DNA of 64,000 bases from Protea cynaroides (GCA_028583415.1 CM053270.1:8130342-8194341); one strand, 5' to 3'. Shown: positions 32,214 through 44,117, numbered from the stretch's first letter. Notes: a model not told the origin generated them from the sequence alone. Numbers and translations: made by a program.

Positions 32214-32252
32214 TTAATCAGGCAGAAGATCACATCTGGTTCAGTGCAATGA
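32214..32252 (+). CDS. RabGAP/TBC domain protein, last exon
   Basis: After a strong pyrimidine tract and acceptor TTTTTGTTCCCTCAG, 12 codons LIRQKITSGSVQ and TGA. Phase 0 joins it to LRKKYLYK of the previous exon, giving a short basic C-terminus of the type seen in this family. The exon is short, so confidence rests on acceptor quality, phase and position. The 3' UTR follows; an AATAAATAAATAAAA run near 32,539 could be the polyadenylation signal. Confidence 0.7.
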   Translation, partial: LIRQKITSGSVQ

Positions 32253-33489
32253 CTTTGCGGAGTACTCCATTGTCATGTACTGCCACGTGTAACCAATTCA
32301 TTGGCCTAAGTCCCTTGCATCTCTGTGGTAGTATCTGAAATGCCACCAATAGTCCAAGTTTCGCTGTTTGTTGTCAGCATGCAATACGTATTGCATCTTG
32401 ATCATCTGTGCTGGAGAAATTGAAAGCCAAAGCATTTATGCCATTTGAAGATCCATCCGGTTATTTGTGCCTCGAATTTCTCTTTGACCTTTTGTGCAAG
32501 GTTAGTTACTATTGGTCCCTCTCCGCCTTGCCAGAGAAATAAATAAATAAAATTATGGTGACAGTATAGAAAATAAATTTCAACTTCTATGACACCTTTC
32601 TTGGCCTGACATGGGAATACTCATGCTGAAGTAGACTGAAACAGCAGTCAAAGTTTGAATTGCACTATTCAGAGTCCGCTGAATTGGCAGTAAATTTCTG
32701 TCCAACTCAGGACTCGTATGGTGCAATTTGAAGCTTTTTTTTTATTTTTTTTATTTGTTTTTTTTTTTTTTTGGGGGGGGGGACCAAAATTCGTATCAAG
32801 TTGAACTGATAGAAATCATGAAATTAAACTTTGGATCACTCAATAACTTGCATAAATTAAGAAATAAATTAATATCAAATAGATGAAGAATCTATAATAT
32901 CAAATAGATGAAGAATCTATAATATCAAATAGATGAAGAATCTAGGAACTGCAAAGAAAAACTCAAGATGATGGAACTGAACAGACTTAAAATAAATATT
33001 CCTCTAACCCAATCAATGCAAAGAAAGACCCAAGATGATGGAACTGAACAAACAGACTTAAAATAAAGATTCCTCTAACCCAATCAATGCAGAGAAACTA
33101 TCTTGGATCCAAGGAGAGAACAGCATTGAAGATGACATGGTGTATGTGTGCACACACACACAAGGCGGCACAGGGGGGGGGTTTCCAAACCAGATAACGA
33201 CACTCAATCCTTACACAGATATCAGACCTAATCCAAAAATGATCTCCATGAAATATGATTGCTACTATTATGCACTTTTCCAAAAAAAAAAAAAATGCTA
33301 CTATTATGCTAACTGTATTCCATTTTCAACTGACATGGCGTTCCTCTTTTTATTTGTTTATATTTATTTTTTGTTTCTTTGGCTGGCATGAAAAGTATTT
33401 GCATTTAAATATTGAAACAAAACAACAAGACTTTAACATTCCTCTTTACCTCTTTTTCCCTTTTGATGGAGAATTTGGTATAGCTTGCA
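32253..33489. other. TBC 3' UTR and intergenic DNA
   Basis: No coding region recognised. It contains a T/G homopolymer run at about 32,738-32,782, the short tandem repeats listed separately, and a small (CA)n at about 33,151-33,162. Confidence 0.6.
32874..33088. repeat. Two adjacent short tandem repeats
   Basis: First, a 25-bp unit AGATGAAGAATCTATAATAT plus five bases, three times (landmarks at 32,881, 32,906, 32,931). Second, a unit of about 67-71 bp starting GCAAAGAAA and ending CCCAATCAAT, twice (32,951-33,017 and 33,018-33,088). Confidence 0.88.
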
Positions 33490-35097
33490 GACTCGGCTGT
33501 TGACTTGGTAACTTGGCCAAGTCAACTCAACTCCCAAGTCCCAAGAATTAGGAGTCAAGTCGACACACTGAGTTCTGATGCATCACTTGGCTGAATCACC
33601 TAAGCAACTTGGGCAACTCACCATGATTCAGGATGGGTCAAGCAAGTTGGGTGAATGCCTTTTATGCCAAGTACCAAGTATTAAGAGACAAATCAACCCG
33701 CCGAGTTTCGATGTGTGAGCTCACCAGTCCAGTAAGATAAAGCATAGAAAATACACAACACTAGCACAACACAAAACTTCTCGGATAAATGCAATAAAAT
33801 AAAATCTCGACTTCATTTATTTTAGAAGAACACATTTTTAAACTTCCATCTTTGGCTAACTGCCAGGAATAACTGACTGCCACTATCCTAGTCAAGAGTT
33901 TAACTCGGTCTTTTCATCAGTCATCCGTACATGACCTAACTCTCATCCGCGGCTCACGGATCATTGACTCAAGTGGCCATTACCCTCCACCATTATTGTC
34001 CAACTCTGGTGGCCATTACACTCCACCATTATTGTCCACATTTACTCTCTACTTCGCACAGTGGAATCAATTACCCTCAAGATCCCCTCATCATCTCTCT
34101 CTATTTCACATACCTCTTTATCATTTGTTACTTAAGATGCATACCAAAACCACTATTTACACATACTCTTAGCCCATGGAAATATAAAACATTATAAAAG
34201 CTAATATCTTTGAGCACCTTTTGTATGCAATAAAACATATAAGAACTATTAACAAATATCAACATCAATAAATCATATATATCATAGTTACCATGGCATT
34301 CAGAACATCAAGTCTCTCACAATATCGGCAAACAAATATTATTTAAAGGAAAACAAATCATAAGTCAAAACATGGCAATGCATCACCTAAGTGGTGTGCA
34401 TTAGCTATACTCCACTTACTTTTCCTTGCACACGAATCGTTCATCTCTTTAATCACTAGTGATATCCAATCCTACATATTTTATAATTTGCATACATCAG
34501 TTATTGTTATACACACACACTGGATATACTTTTGGACTGTACATATAAATTCTGGAATTATATAAATCTGGCATGATGTTGAATCCTGAGCTGATATACA
34601 TATACTTTTATAAATCTGGTCGAAAAACTGATATACTATCTGTTTCTGAAATACATATATGTTAGTATAATACTGCATATTAAAATCTGCTACTGATATA
34701 TAATATTGTATATTAAAATCTGACCTGATCTGAATTGAATAATGGAAATCTGGAATTGATATAAAATACCTGTAAATACTGATATAATTATGCATGTGTA
34801 CTGATATAGTACTGGTTATATAATCTGTATAATATGGATTTATACATATATATGAACTGCTGGAAACTGATAATATAACTGATAAATAAAAAGTACTGAA
34901 TATACAAATCTGGTACAATATAAAATTCTGGGCTGTATAAATCCTGACAGAAAATAGAAAATTGGACTGTATATAAAAAAATGCATATAAAATCTGTACG
35001 GGACTTCTGTATATAAAATCATGCACATATATATTGTTATTACATCCTGCTGTGATAATTTTGATATGAATATGTATACATATACACTGATATAGAA

Positions 35098-35098
<1 letters not shown>
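33490..35098. other. AT-rich intergenic DNA with degenerate repeats
   Basis: 33,500-33,720 is rich in CAAGT/ACTTGG complementary motifs resembling subterminal sequence of a DNA transposon, but ends were not found. 33,971-34,038 has a duplicated GGCCATTAC.CTCCACCATT unit. 34,490-35,040 is a quasi-repeat of AATCTGG and CTGATATA motifs with no fixed period. No gene. Confidence 0.55.

Positions 35099-35100
<2 letters not shown>

Positions 35101-35179
<79 letters not shown>
35101..35179. repeat. Compound (TC)n(TA)n microsatellite
   Basis: About 35 bp of TC followed by about 44 bp of TA dinucleotides. Confidence 0.97.
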
Positions 35180-35183
<4 letters not shown>

Positions 35184-35365
35184 AAATCTGGAGAGCTGAG
35201 ATTGGACTGAAAATAAGAATCTCAACTGCATAGCCAATCTGGACTGCTATTTAATATGCATCTGAGATTGAAGAGAAAAATCTGTTATGCAAATCTGAGA
35301 CAAGGACTTATTCAAACCCATATAAATATCAAAATTCTTACGTGGTCCTCTCCTTCCTCTTCTTC

Positions 35366-38170
35366 TTTTTTTTTTTTTTTTTTTTTTTGTTGGGGTAAGT
35401 AGATAATTTATTAATCCAAGAGAGAGAACACTACAAGCAGGCTAACAAAAGGCTGCCAAATCCCAACCCAACCTGAAACCCAGCAGCCAACGAAAGGGCT
35501 CTCCTCACACCCCTCAAAGATCCAACATAGAATAACCCCAAACCCACAATCTTGAAAGGACCTTGCTTATAGACAAACCAGACCCTACGGGCCAGCCACC
35601 CAAAACTATCTGAGCCTACCACAAGGATAAGAACAAGGGAGATGCATGGGTGGCCCAAACCCGTGAACCCACTCCAAAACCAAACCCGTGAACCCACTCC
35701 AAAACCAAACCCAACCCCATCAGGATCTTGCAAGAAAAAGGCCCAACACAACTCCCAGCAAGACCCTCACCAACCGACATGAACAACAAAGGAGAAACTC
35801 CTTGGGGACTTACGGGCTGGCCAGACCAGCAAGAACCAAAACACGTGGCCCTACAAAACAAAAGGCCTGAACTGAGCTAAGAACTGCCCAAACTTAAGCC
35901 AACCCTTGACACCTCAGAACCAAGAAACAGCAGAGCCCTTACGGGCTAGCAAAGTCTGCATACTATGGATCTTGGTCATCCAACGGAAGGGATTGCTTCT
36001 TCCCTTTTGGGTGAGCATACCAGCCTTCTTCGCAGGAGTTGTCACTCTCACTGTCTGAATTCCCAGGAGCTGGCTTGGTTGCAAGTGGAACAGATTCAGC
36101 TGACAGAGGAGAAAGGGCATCCTCCCCGGGATCGAAGCTGTATCTGACTGCCAGCTGGGTTTCGCCAATACCAGGAGCCACAGGTCTGGTAGATCCGACT
36201 GACCATGATCAGGAGAGCAACCAGGTTGGGTAGGGAACAAAGGGCCATCCACCAAAGCTGAGTTGATACGCCTTCTCTGCTGAGGACAGCTCGACGGCAC
36301 AAAGAGATCAGGAGACCTGAGCTTGGTTGGTCTTGCGTGTCAATAGAAGCACCCTCGGTGCTCTTACCCAAACAAACCTAGACCGGAGGATTATCTACAG
36401 CAGCAGATGGGGTCAATAGTGGTTCATCAGGGGGGGTTGGAGAACGCAAAAAACCCGACAAATGGCACCCAATGTAGGAGGGGACACTGATGGGATGAGG
36501 CTTGGGAACAGGGTTACTTGTATCAGGGGTTACGACAGGGACACCACCATTGGGGGGATCGAGATTGTCAGAGAGCAATGTCAGGACGTCAAAACGGGAA
36601 GAAACAATATATGGGTTGGGAGCAGGATTAGGTTTAGGGGTTGAGAAAAGAGAATCCATCCTGAACAATCCAACGGCTGGAGTAGCATTGACCAAGTCCT
36701 CTGGTTTATCGCACGAAGGAATCTCATGGATAGGCTCTTCGACCTGCTCCAACTGCTCATCCAGACCCAAAATATTCATCTTCTTCAACCGATTTCTAGG
36801 GTTATTTTTCCTTTTCTTTTTCCAATCACCTGCTTCCAATGAGCAGGTGACTTCCTCCCGGCCATTCTCCGAAGCATTTCCGACCTTGTCGGCCTCTTGA
36901 GAACCCTGATCTTTATCGTCCTTGCCCGTAGATGTTTGAGTTTTTCCCCCCGAGGGCTTTGGTCTCAAAGGACATTCTTCATCGTCGTGGCCGAAGACTT
37001 TGCATCTGAGACATTGAGGAGGCTTCCATTCATAGGCAACCGGTTGAAGATATAAGTTTCCTTCATCATCCTCTATACTTATGCAATCTATCAATTTCTC
37101 CGAGCTGGGAATGTCGACACAAATGTGGGCAAAAACTTTGCAGGACTTGAGAGTGGTGGTCTGGTCTGGGTATAGGGGTGTCCCTATAACTGAACATATC
37201 GCACTCAGTGAGTCAATACCCTATAGGTGAAGTGGCAACCCTGGGAGGGTTATCCACAGTGGAATGTTCTTCAATCCAAGGATCCCAGAATGAACATTTC
37301 GTTCCCATTTTCAAATGAATATTGGTCTCCCCCCCCACATAAAAAATCCCCTTATCCAAGATTTAGTCCATATTTTGAGCTTCTGAAAATCGAAAAGCAA
37401 AACCTCCATTGAAGGAGGAGATAAACTTCCACATACCCTTTTGGTTGCCGTTGCTTGCTCAGGGCTGCTTTGACAAATGCGAAGCTTGGATGATGGCCCG
37501 TGAAGAAGCTGACAGCTGTATTCTTCAAATCTTCCATTTCCTCAGCCACGGCATCTGCATTGCACACCCCAGTCTTGATTGAATCTCATTCAGAAGGGGG
37601 AATAAATCTCATAGAGATCTTAGGTTTAGGTTTTTGGTTTGGGGTTCGGCTAGCCCATGGATTTCTCCCAACCGGAGAAGGAGCAGGGTTGGGGGATTGT
37701 TTGGATGGTAAAGGGGGGAACTCATCGGCATTAAAAGGCAATCCAAGCTGCTCACTGTTTCCGGGTCGGGAACAGTTTTCATGGAGAATAGCTTGAAGTT
37801 CCACTTGCACTGCTAGAGGTTCCATGGACACTTGCAGAGAGGAGAATCAAGGAGACTGAAATCTTCCTCACCGGGAAGGAAAAAGGAAAGCTCAGCTACT
37901 CACGGGAGCTCCATTTTTTTCTTTTTCTTCCTTTTCTTCTTTCTTCTCTTCCCTTCTCTCTCTTTTCTCGACTTTTCTGTCTCTTCTTCTCGGTTCTGCC
38001 TCTTTCCTTTTCTTTTCTGTTTGGGAAACACTCTCTCTTTAAATCTCGATCTCCCTCTTTTCTCTCCTCTCCTCTCCCTCCTCTCCCTCCTCTCCTCTCC
38101 CTTTTACGATATCAGTCCCTCTCTCCCTTTTTATTTCTCTTTTATTTTAATAATTTTAATCCTATTGTAA
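35366..38170 (-). mobile_element. ORF1-only LINE with poly(A) tail
   Basis: The 3' end is a 23-base poly(T) on the + strand (35,366-35,388), i.e. a minus-strand poly(A) tail after ATTAATAAATTATCTACTTA-type 3' UTR. Going 5' along the minus strand come a 3' UTR of about 0.5 kb with a 26-bp tandem duplication (near 35,661-35,712), an ORF1 with DUF4283-like and zinc-knuckle regions, and a purine-rich 5' region ending near 38,170. There is no endonuclease or reverse transcriptase. Such an element would need an autonomous LINE in trans. The 5' edge and TSD could not be fixed. Confidence 0.75.
35914..37825 (-). pseudogene. LINE ORF1 protein (DUF4283 plus CCHC zinc knuckle), decayed
   Basis: Minus strand. 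Start at 37,825 with MEPLAVQVELQAILHENC, then NPWASRTPNQKPKPKISMRF, a DUF4283-type segment VSFFTGHHPSFAFVKAALSK (37,352-37,567), and after a frame change the long frame at 36,378-37,094 with PPQCLRCKVFGHDDEECPL, a complete CX2CX4HX4C knuckle. A Pro/Ser-rich tail follows and continues in other frames to about 35,914. In L1-type elements ORF1 binds element RNA. Frameshifts near 36,375 and 37,200-37,350 break it. Confidence 0.78.
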
Positions 38171-38580
38171 CCCTCTCCCTCCCTTTCTCTTTCTCCACAC
38201 AAGGAGGGTGTGGGCCCCCTCCCTTTAATTCTTCATATTATTTTACTTAAAGCTTTTATCATGATTCATGAGTGAGGTGGACTCCTTATGAAATCCAACA
38301 CTCTCTTTCTTAGTGCTAATAGATATACTATTCCTTTTATGACTCTTCTTAGCTTGTTGACCACGTCAAAGCTTCTCTTGTTGTCCAATCCTAGTTTTTC
38401 TATAATTTTCTTTTCATTTGAAATTTATAAAAACTTATTCAAAGTGGACCCCACTAGGCTGGTCACGACTTTGGTTCTTATCATTAACTTTGATTTGGTT
38501 CTTCTCGTTAACTTTGATTCCTTCCTCTCTCCTAATGCCACATGGCTTCTCTCTTCCTTAATCCTTAATGCTTTGTTTTA
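38171..38580. other. Unassigned segment left of the MULE
   Basis: Pyrimidine-rich, no coding homology. It and 40,830-41,343 were contiguous before the MULE inserted. The far end GGGTGTTACA (41,334-41,343) looks like an LTR edge, so this may be the tail of a long LTR. Confidence 0.35.
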
Positions 38581-39893
38581 GGAAAAATTACACGTACTGC
38601 CCCTGCAGTTTGGACTAATATCATCTACCACCCAGTGGTTTTTGACAATATCATCCACTCCCATTTAACTGATGGTAGAAATCCAAAAAAATTGAAAGAC
38701 AGTTATACCTTTATGGTTTTAAAATGGGAAAAATAAAAATAATTATTTCAACCTTTTATTGCAAACCATTTGCAATTGTGGAGTTCGCCATTATCTCTCC
38801 CCCGCGGCACCATCGAACCTCAATATTTGTAGTGACCTGAGTGATCGATTTCCTTGTATTGATGAATTCAACCTCCGACAATGGAGATGGTTTGTGATAT
38901 TTGTAATATTCCTGCTCATCTTCTTGTTGTTGGTGATATTGCTCCTCTAACTCATCACAATGACCCACACAGTTGATGTCGTCAAGAGCAGCAACTTGCA
39001 AGCTCCGCTTCTGTTGGAAGCAAGGGTTCGGGGGTGGGACCTCTGTACTCTCCAACTTAGGCTGCGACAGCAAAACCGGGACCTTTCCCAACAGAAACAG
39101 TGGTTTTCTTCTTTTAACTTGCTGCTCATTTCTTTGGTTGTTGCTGTTGTTGTTGTTGTTGTTGTTCTCGTTTAGTGGTGGCAGTTTTCGTTGCGTCGTC
39201 TGCATCTATTCCTTGCAATTAAACAAATCAAATCTAATCATTCATGTTGATCCCATATCTTAATTTTTCAATAAATTCTCCCAAGTGAATTGCAGTGTCT
39301 GCTGTTCGACTCATCAAACTCGCCGCACGTATCCGTTGTGAGTCGTGCTTGGTGGCCAAGGCAGAGACAAGCCCACCGGACCTAATCGTTGCAACTCCTA
39401 CTAGTTTTGGCTGCATTCCTTCGTTCTCACTGGCTTCTCACTTGTCTTTGATTTTTTTACTTGGTTTTTGACTTCTGCTAATTGGTAATTCATATTTGGT
39501 AATGGATATTTGCTCCGAGGAACTGAATGATAAGAAGGAGCGCACAGATACAGATACTGAGGGCTAGATGAATCACGAAAAGGTGATTCCACCATTTTAC
39601 CAAGTGGTAAGAACTTTATACATGGTGGAACCTTCTGGTCACTTAAGATGCTTTATGCATCCCTTTCTTACGATTTTCATTTAGATGCCTTGTTTACATT
39701 CTAAAAGGCTGGAGGGCTTAGGGAGTACTAGAAGAAGCTATGTTCGCTGATGAGTTTTTCTTTTCTTTTCTTTTGTTGCTAATAATACATAAATTAGAAC
39801 TTGGAAATTGAAAGTTGGAATTGATCTGTAATGAGATTAAGAATCCTATAAACCCATCTTCATCTCCATAAAGTTGAAACCCTCTGTCATTAT

Positions 39894-39943
<50 letters not shown>

Positions 39944-40829
39944 ACATATGGTGTTGTCATCGGTCTCTCAATCGCTTCTTTCTATGCCAATTCTTCTTCT
40001 AATGCTTTACCGGATTCATAATCTTAGCGGCATTTTTGGAAAATGGAGTGGAGGTTATAATCATGGAAGCAAGATCTTCCATTGCTATTATAATAATTAG
40101 TGTTAGCAGTACCCCATCGGCATTGAAAAATTTTCAATTCTTAAATCTCAAGCTTGGGCCAAGGGAACAATCAGTGAATCATCACTCCTAAAACTGAAAG
40201 CAAACAAAAAAAAAATTCATCATATCCTTGTGGATCATCTCGAACCCTTCTCCTCAATCTCCTTTGCATAAGTGGCTGAGCACGTGCCTCCTGCCTCGCC
40301 CTGCAAACTAGATCCAAACCCCAAAATAGAAAGAAGAAAAAAGGGTTCAATTCAATTCTGAATCCTATAACCTATCGGCTCCTTTTCACGGACCTCTCTA
40401 GTGTTTTCTCGCGGCCCATGAACAAGGGTCACGGGGAGCAAAAGCGAAGCTCGTCTTCACCACAAAGTCCAGGTCGTGGGGTTGCTGCTCGTTGTCGGCG
40501 AGGTGCGATACAATTGCTGCCTCTACAACTCTTTTCCTTTGTAAATTTCGATTTGGGTGGGGTATTTGGGGGAAATGGGTAGGGTAATACAGATAAGGGT
40601 GAAAAAGACATTCAAATTACATTACAGGTAGTATTGTTCGTAAATTTTTACTATTAGCTGACATCATCATCTAACGGAGATCTGTTAACGGACTGAGCCT
40701 CTTTGTTACACATTTTGGATATTTGGGGTAGTATGTGATATTGTAGAAACTACTGAGTGGTAGGTGATATTGACAGATATCCGTTTTGATATTAGTCCAA
40801 ACTACAGGGGTAGTACGTGTAATTTTCCT
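38581..40829. mobile_element. MULE with long terminal inverted repeats (Pack-MULE candidate)
   Basis: The left arm GGAAAAATTACACGTACTGC with CCCTGCAGTTTGGACTAATA is matched by the inverted right arm ending GTACGTGTAATTTTCC; similarity continues weakly for over 100 bp (TATCA(T/C)CTACCAC). Long inverted repeats suit Mutator-like elements. The 9-bp flanks TTTGTTTTA and TTTTATTTT match at only six positions. No mudrA transposase is visible. The interior has gene-like minus-strand frames and a (CT)n run at 39,898-39,943. Confidence 0.72.
38756..39416 (-). pseudogene. Gene-like coding fragments inside the MULE
   Basis: One minus-strand frame (39,205 to 38,756, 149 codons) reads MQTTQRKLPPLNENNNNNNN, then VPVLLSQPKLESTEVPPPNP, CFQQKRSLQVAALDDINCVG and a Gln/Glu-rich stretch followed by HKPSPLSEVEFINTRKSIT. 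A second (39,416 to 39,234) reads LVGVATIRSGGLVSALATKH and AASLMSRTADTAIHLGEFIE. Both have the composition of real plant coding sequence and resemble no transposon protein known to me. I infer fragments of one or two host genes captured by the MULE. I cannot name the source. Confidence 0.5.
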
Positions 40830-41343
40830 TTTATTTTATAATTTTATTCTCTTCTTCCTGTTAACAAGTATTGTTCACAGTCTCCTAAAACAGTCTCCTT
40901 TTATTTCTCTTTTATCTCTCCTTGTGCTGGTAGGACTCCTAATACCTCTCCAACTCAACAAACATAAATTATTATAGGTAAAATAAGAAAATAAAATCCA
41001 GTTAGAATGGGTTCCATTGCTGCCCAAGATTTTGGGTTTCCCTTTACACATTATCTCTTTTATTTCTTATTAACAAATATTCTCCTTTAATTACACCTAT
41101 GCTGTCCATGATTTCACTAGGTGTTAGTTTCTTTATTTTAATATTTTATTGATCATTAAAAACAACATTATTCCCAATATTATTTGCTGCATATTAAGGA
41201 ACATTATCTATGCTAAATGTCACCATGAATAAAATGTACATGACAACACCAAGGTGTGCTAAATAGCATTTAATTTCTAAATGTCATCTAATTTCATTAC
41301 ACTTTACCAAAACAAAAATTAATTTAAAAAAATCTGGGTGTTA
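40830..41343. other. Unassigned segment right of the MULE
   Basis: AT-rich, non-coding, ending ATCTGGGTGTTACA at the truncated edge of Copia-C. Possibly the end of a long LTR in + orientation; its start could not be found. Confidence 0.35.
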
Positions 41344-41344
41344 C

Positions 41345-41381
41345 ATTGGGCCTCCCCCCCTTTATGCGATGACTTCTAATA
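41345..41381 (-). repeat. Copia-C 3' LTR remnant
   Basis: ATTGGGCCTCCCCCCCTTTA plus GATGACTTCTAATA match the right end of the 5' LTR at 46,279-46,315. The remaining roughly 200 bp of the LTR are absent from the window. Confidence 0.8.
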
Positions 41382-41658
41382 CTCCCCCTCAAGCTGGAGC
41401 ATATATCAATATGCTTAGTTTGCTACAAATATAAATAATCCTCTCACTCCCTAGTGATTTAGTGAATACATCAACAAGTTGTTCTCTTGTACAAACATGG
41501 CATGGAAAGATAATCTCTTATAGAAGCTTTTCACGAACAAAATGATAGTCGACCTTAATATGTTTCGTCCTCATGAAACACAAGATTAGAAGAAATGTGA
41601 ATGACTGCTTGGTTATCACAGCATAACTGGATAGGAGACTCGTGTGGAAAACCAAGTT

Positions 41659-42020
41659 TCACATCAACTCCCGTGAAATGTGCCAATGATACTCAGACTT
41701 AACACTGGAACAAACAACAATAGTCTGTTTCTTGTTCTTCCGGGATACAAGATTTTCTCCAACAAAAGTGCAGTACCCAATAGTAAACCGTCTATCAATA
41801 GGAGAACAAGTCCAATCAGCATTCGAAAAACCCCCAACACGTGCATGTCCATGATCTGAGTACAAAAGACCACGACCTAGAGCTTTCATGAGATACCGCA
41901 AAATATGAATAACAACATCCTAATGAGGTGTCCGGCGAGATGATCGAAACTAACTCACAACAGACCGGGAAGGCTACATCTTGTCTATTCACAGTGAGGT
42001 AATTTAATTTGCCAATTAGC
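41659..42020 (-). pseudogene. Copia-C RNase H
   Basis: The frame reads GRGLLYSDHGHARVGGFSNA, DWTCSPIDRRFTIGYCTFVG and SVKSEYHWHISRELM, clearly copia RNase H with DADW altered to NADW. Further RNase H sequence runs left to about 41,400 without an open frame. Confidence 0.85.
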
Positions 42021-42029
42021 CTACAATGC

Positions 42030-43073
42030 CTCTCAAGGTCTGTCAGTTAATTACCATCATCAATTGTAAGTTTTATGTTAGGATCCATTGGAGTACCACA
42101 TGCTTGGGTCCTAACATTCCTATCCCAATAAGCATATCCAAAACATATTTCCTTTGAGAGAGGGAGATTCCTTTCCTCGACTGAGCCATCTCAACACCTA
42201 AGAAATATTTCAAACAACCCAAATCCTTGATATGAAATTGTTGCTACAAATGAGCCTTTAAACTCTTAATGCCTGCAGTATCATCTCCAATAATCACTAT
42301 GTCGTCAACGTAAACAATGAGGAAAATCCTTCCTGTGCCAAATTAACGATAAAATACAGATTGATTTCTCACATTGGGACAAGCCAAAACTGAGAACTCA
42401 GAACTGCCTTTGTGAAACGACCAAACCATGCTTGAGGAGAATGCTTCAACCCATACAAAGACTTTCAGAGCTTACATGCTATACCAGACTCCCCTTGAGC
42501 AACAAACCCTGGTGGTTGCTCCATATAAATCTCCTCATGAAGATCACCATGTAAGAAAACATTCTTTACATCAAGCTGGTGCAGTACCCAATGATGGAAA
42601 GCATCAAGAAAGATAAAAATCTGAATCGAAGGAAGCTTGGCCACTAGAGAAAATGGTCCAAATAATATACTCTAGACTTGTGCATAACCCTTGGCGACCA
42701 GGCGAGCTTTCAAATGAGCAAGAGAACCATTATGGTTCACCTTAACAACATGAAGCCAGTGACAACCAATAGCAAACTTGCCCGTAGGTAAAGGGACAAG
42801 ATCCCAAGTGTGATTTTCCTCCAAGGCCAAAGGTTTGTCTTCCATTGCTATCCTCCAGCTAGGACTAGAAAATGCCTCTGTAATAGACTTAGGAAGGGGG
42901 TGATTCTCAATAATGGTCAAACAAAAGTGAAAGGTGGAAGAGAAATCAAAGATGGACACGAAGTTCGAAATTGGATTTTGGGTACAACTTCGAACTCCCT
43001 TAATATTAGCAATAGTTATATTAAGGTCAGAAGGAAGAAGAGGTAGCAGGGGCGAGAGGAGCCGGGGGTGCAA
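42030..43073 (-). pseudogene. Copia-C reverse transcriptase
   Basis: The frame at 42,672-43,073 carries SPSWRIAMEDKPLALEENHT, WDLVPLPTGKFAIGCHWLH and LAHLKARLVAKGYAQV. The catalytic YVDD is preserved on the minus strand of 42,301-42,312, but the sequence between is broken by stops, so no complete polymerase is encoded. Confidence 0.83.
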
Positions 43074-43192
43074 GGTGACAAATATATACCTGCTAGATGA
43101 TAGTTTGGAGGAGGTAGTACCTGCGAAATAGAGTATTGAACAATATATGTAGAGGGATCATCATCTAACTCAAATACGATAAGGACCCATCC

Positions 43193-44110
43193 TTATATAG
43201 TGACAAAATATTTCTTGGACTCTGGCGAATAACAACGATAACCCTTTTGAGTATGTAAATACCCTACAAACAAACATTTGAGAGCTTTAGGATCCAATTT
43301 AGCGAGACCGGGACTATGATCACAAATAAAACAAACACACCAAAATACTCGAGGAAGCACAAATAATGGTTCAGAGGGAAACAACAAAGAATGAGAAATA
43401 CCACCACTCAAAACTAAAGAGGGCATACGATTAATAAGATAACACGCTGTTAAAATAGCATCACCCAAACGGAGTTAGCCTCCTTGATTTTAAAGAGAAA
43501 GGACCGAGTAACCTCCATTAAACAACAATTCTTCCATTCCGCAACACCATTCTGTTGCGGGGTGTTGGGATAGGAAGATTGATGGACCATACCCTTGTGT
43601 AGCCATAAACTGAGAAAACTAGCCCTAAAATTTATTTTTTTTTTTTGGCATTATCACTCCAAAGAACATGAATAGTAGTTTGGAATTGAGTTCGAATTTC
43701 ATGAACAAAGCACAAAAGATAAAAAATAATTCAGAGCGACTTTTCATTAAATAAATCCAAGTAACTTGAAAAATCACCAACAATGGTAACAAAATACTTA
43801 AAACCTAATGTAGACGCAACAGACAAGGTCACCATACATCAGAATGAACTAAAGAATAAGGGTGCACTGACCGCTTATTGACTTGAGGAGAATAAATCAC
43901 ACGATGGAGCTTTCCAAACTAATACGACTCTCTCTAAATTAGAAAGAGAACTAAAACGAGGATCAAGCTTCTTCAAACTCTGCAAAAATGGATGACCCAA
44001 CCGGCAATGAACTTGATGAAAGACAGAACACTAGAATGGGAAACAGTTGGAGACTCCTTAAGTATACAAACCCCCTTGTGCATGACCCCTACCAATTGTC
44101 TTCTTTGCCA
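43193..44110 (-). pseudogene. Copia-C integrase
   Basis: The frame at 43,193-43,468 reads ILTACYLINRMPSLVLSGGI and LDPKALKCLFVGYLHTQKGY, the segment after the integrase core. The core itself (43,500-43,900) is only recognisable in pieces and includes a poly(T) insertion near 43,630. Confidence 0.78.
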
Positions 44111-44117
44111 TAAGATC

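Noticed and set aside
34481..35026. 181-codon minus-strand frame
   Set aside because: It lies in low-complexity AATCTGG/CTGATATA sequence; its Tyr/Ile/Ser-rich composition follows from the motif, not from a gene.
35431..35861. Gly/Phe-rich minus-strand frames as a gene
   Set aside because: They fall in the LINE 3' UTR, contain a 26-bp tandem duplication and have no homology.
37832..38170. 112-codon plus-strand Phe/Leu/Ser-rich frame
   Set aside because: Pyrimidine-rich strand opposite the purine-rich 5' region of the minus-strand LINE; composition effect only.
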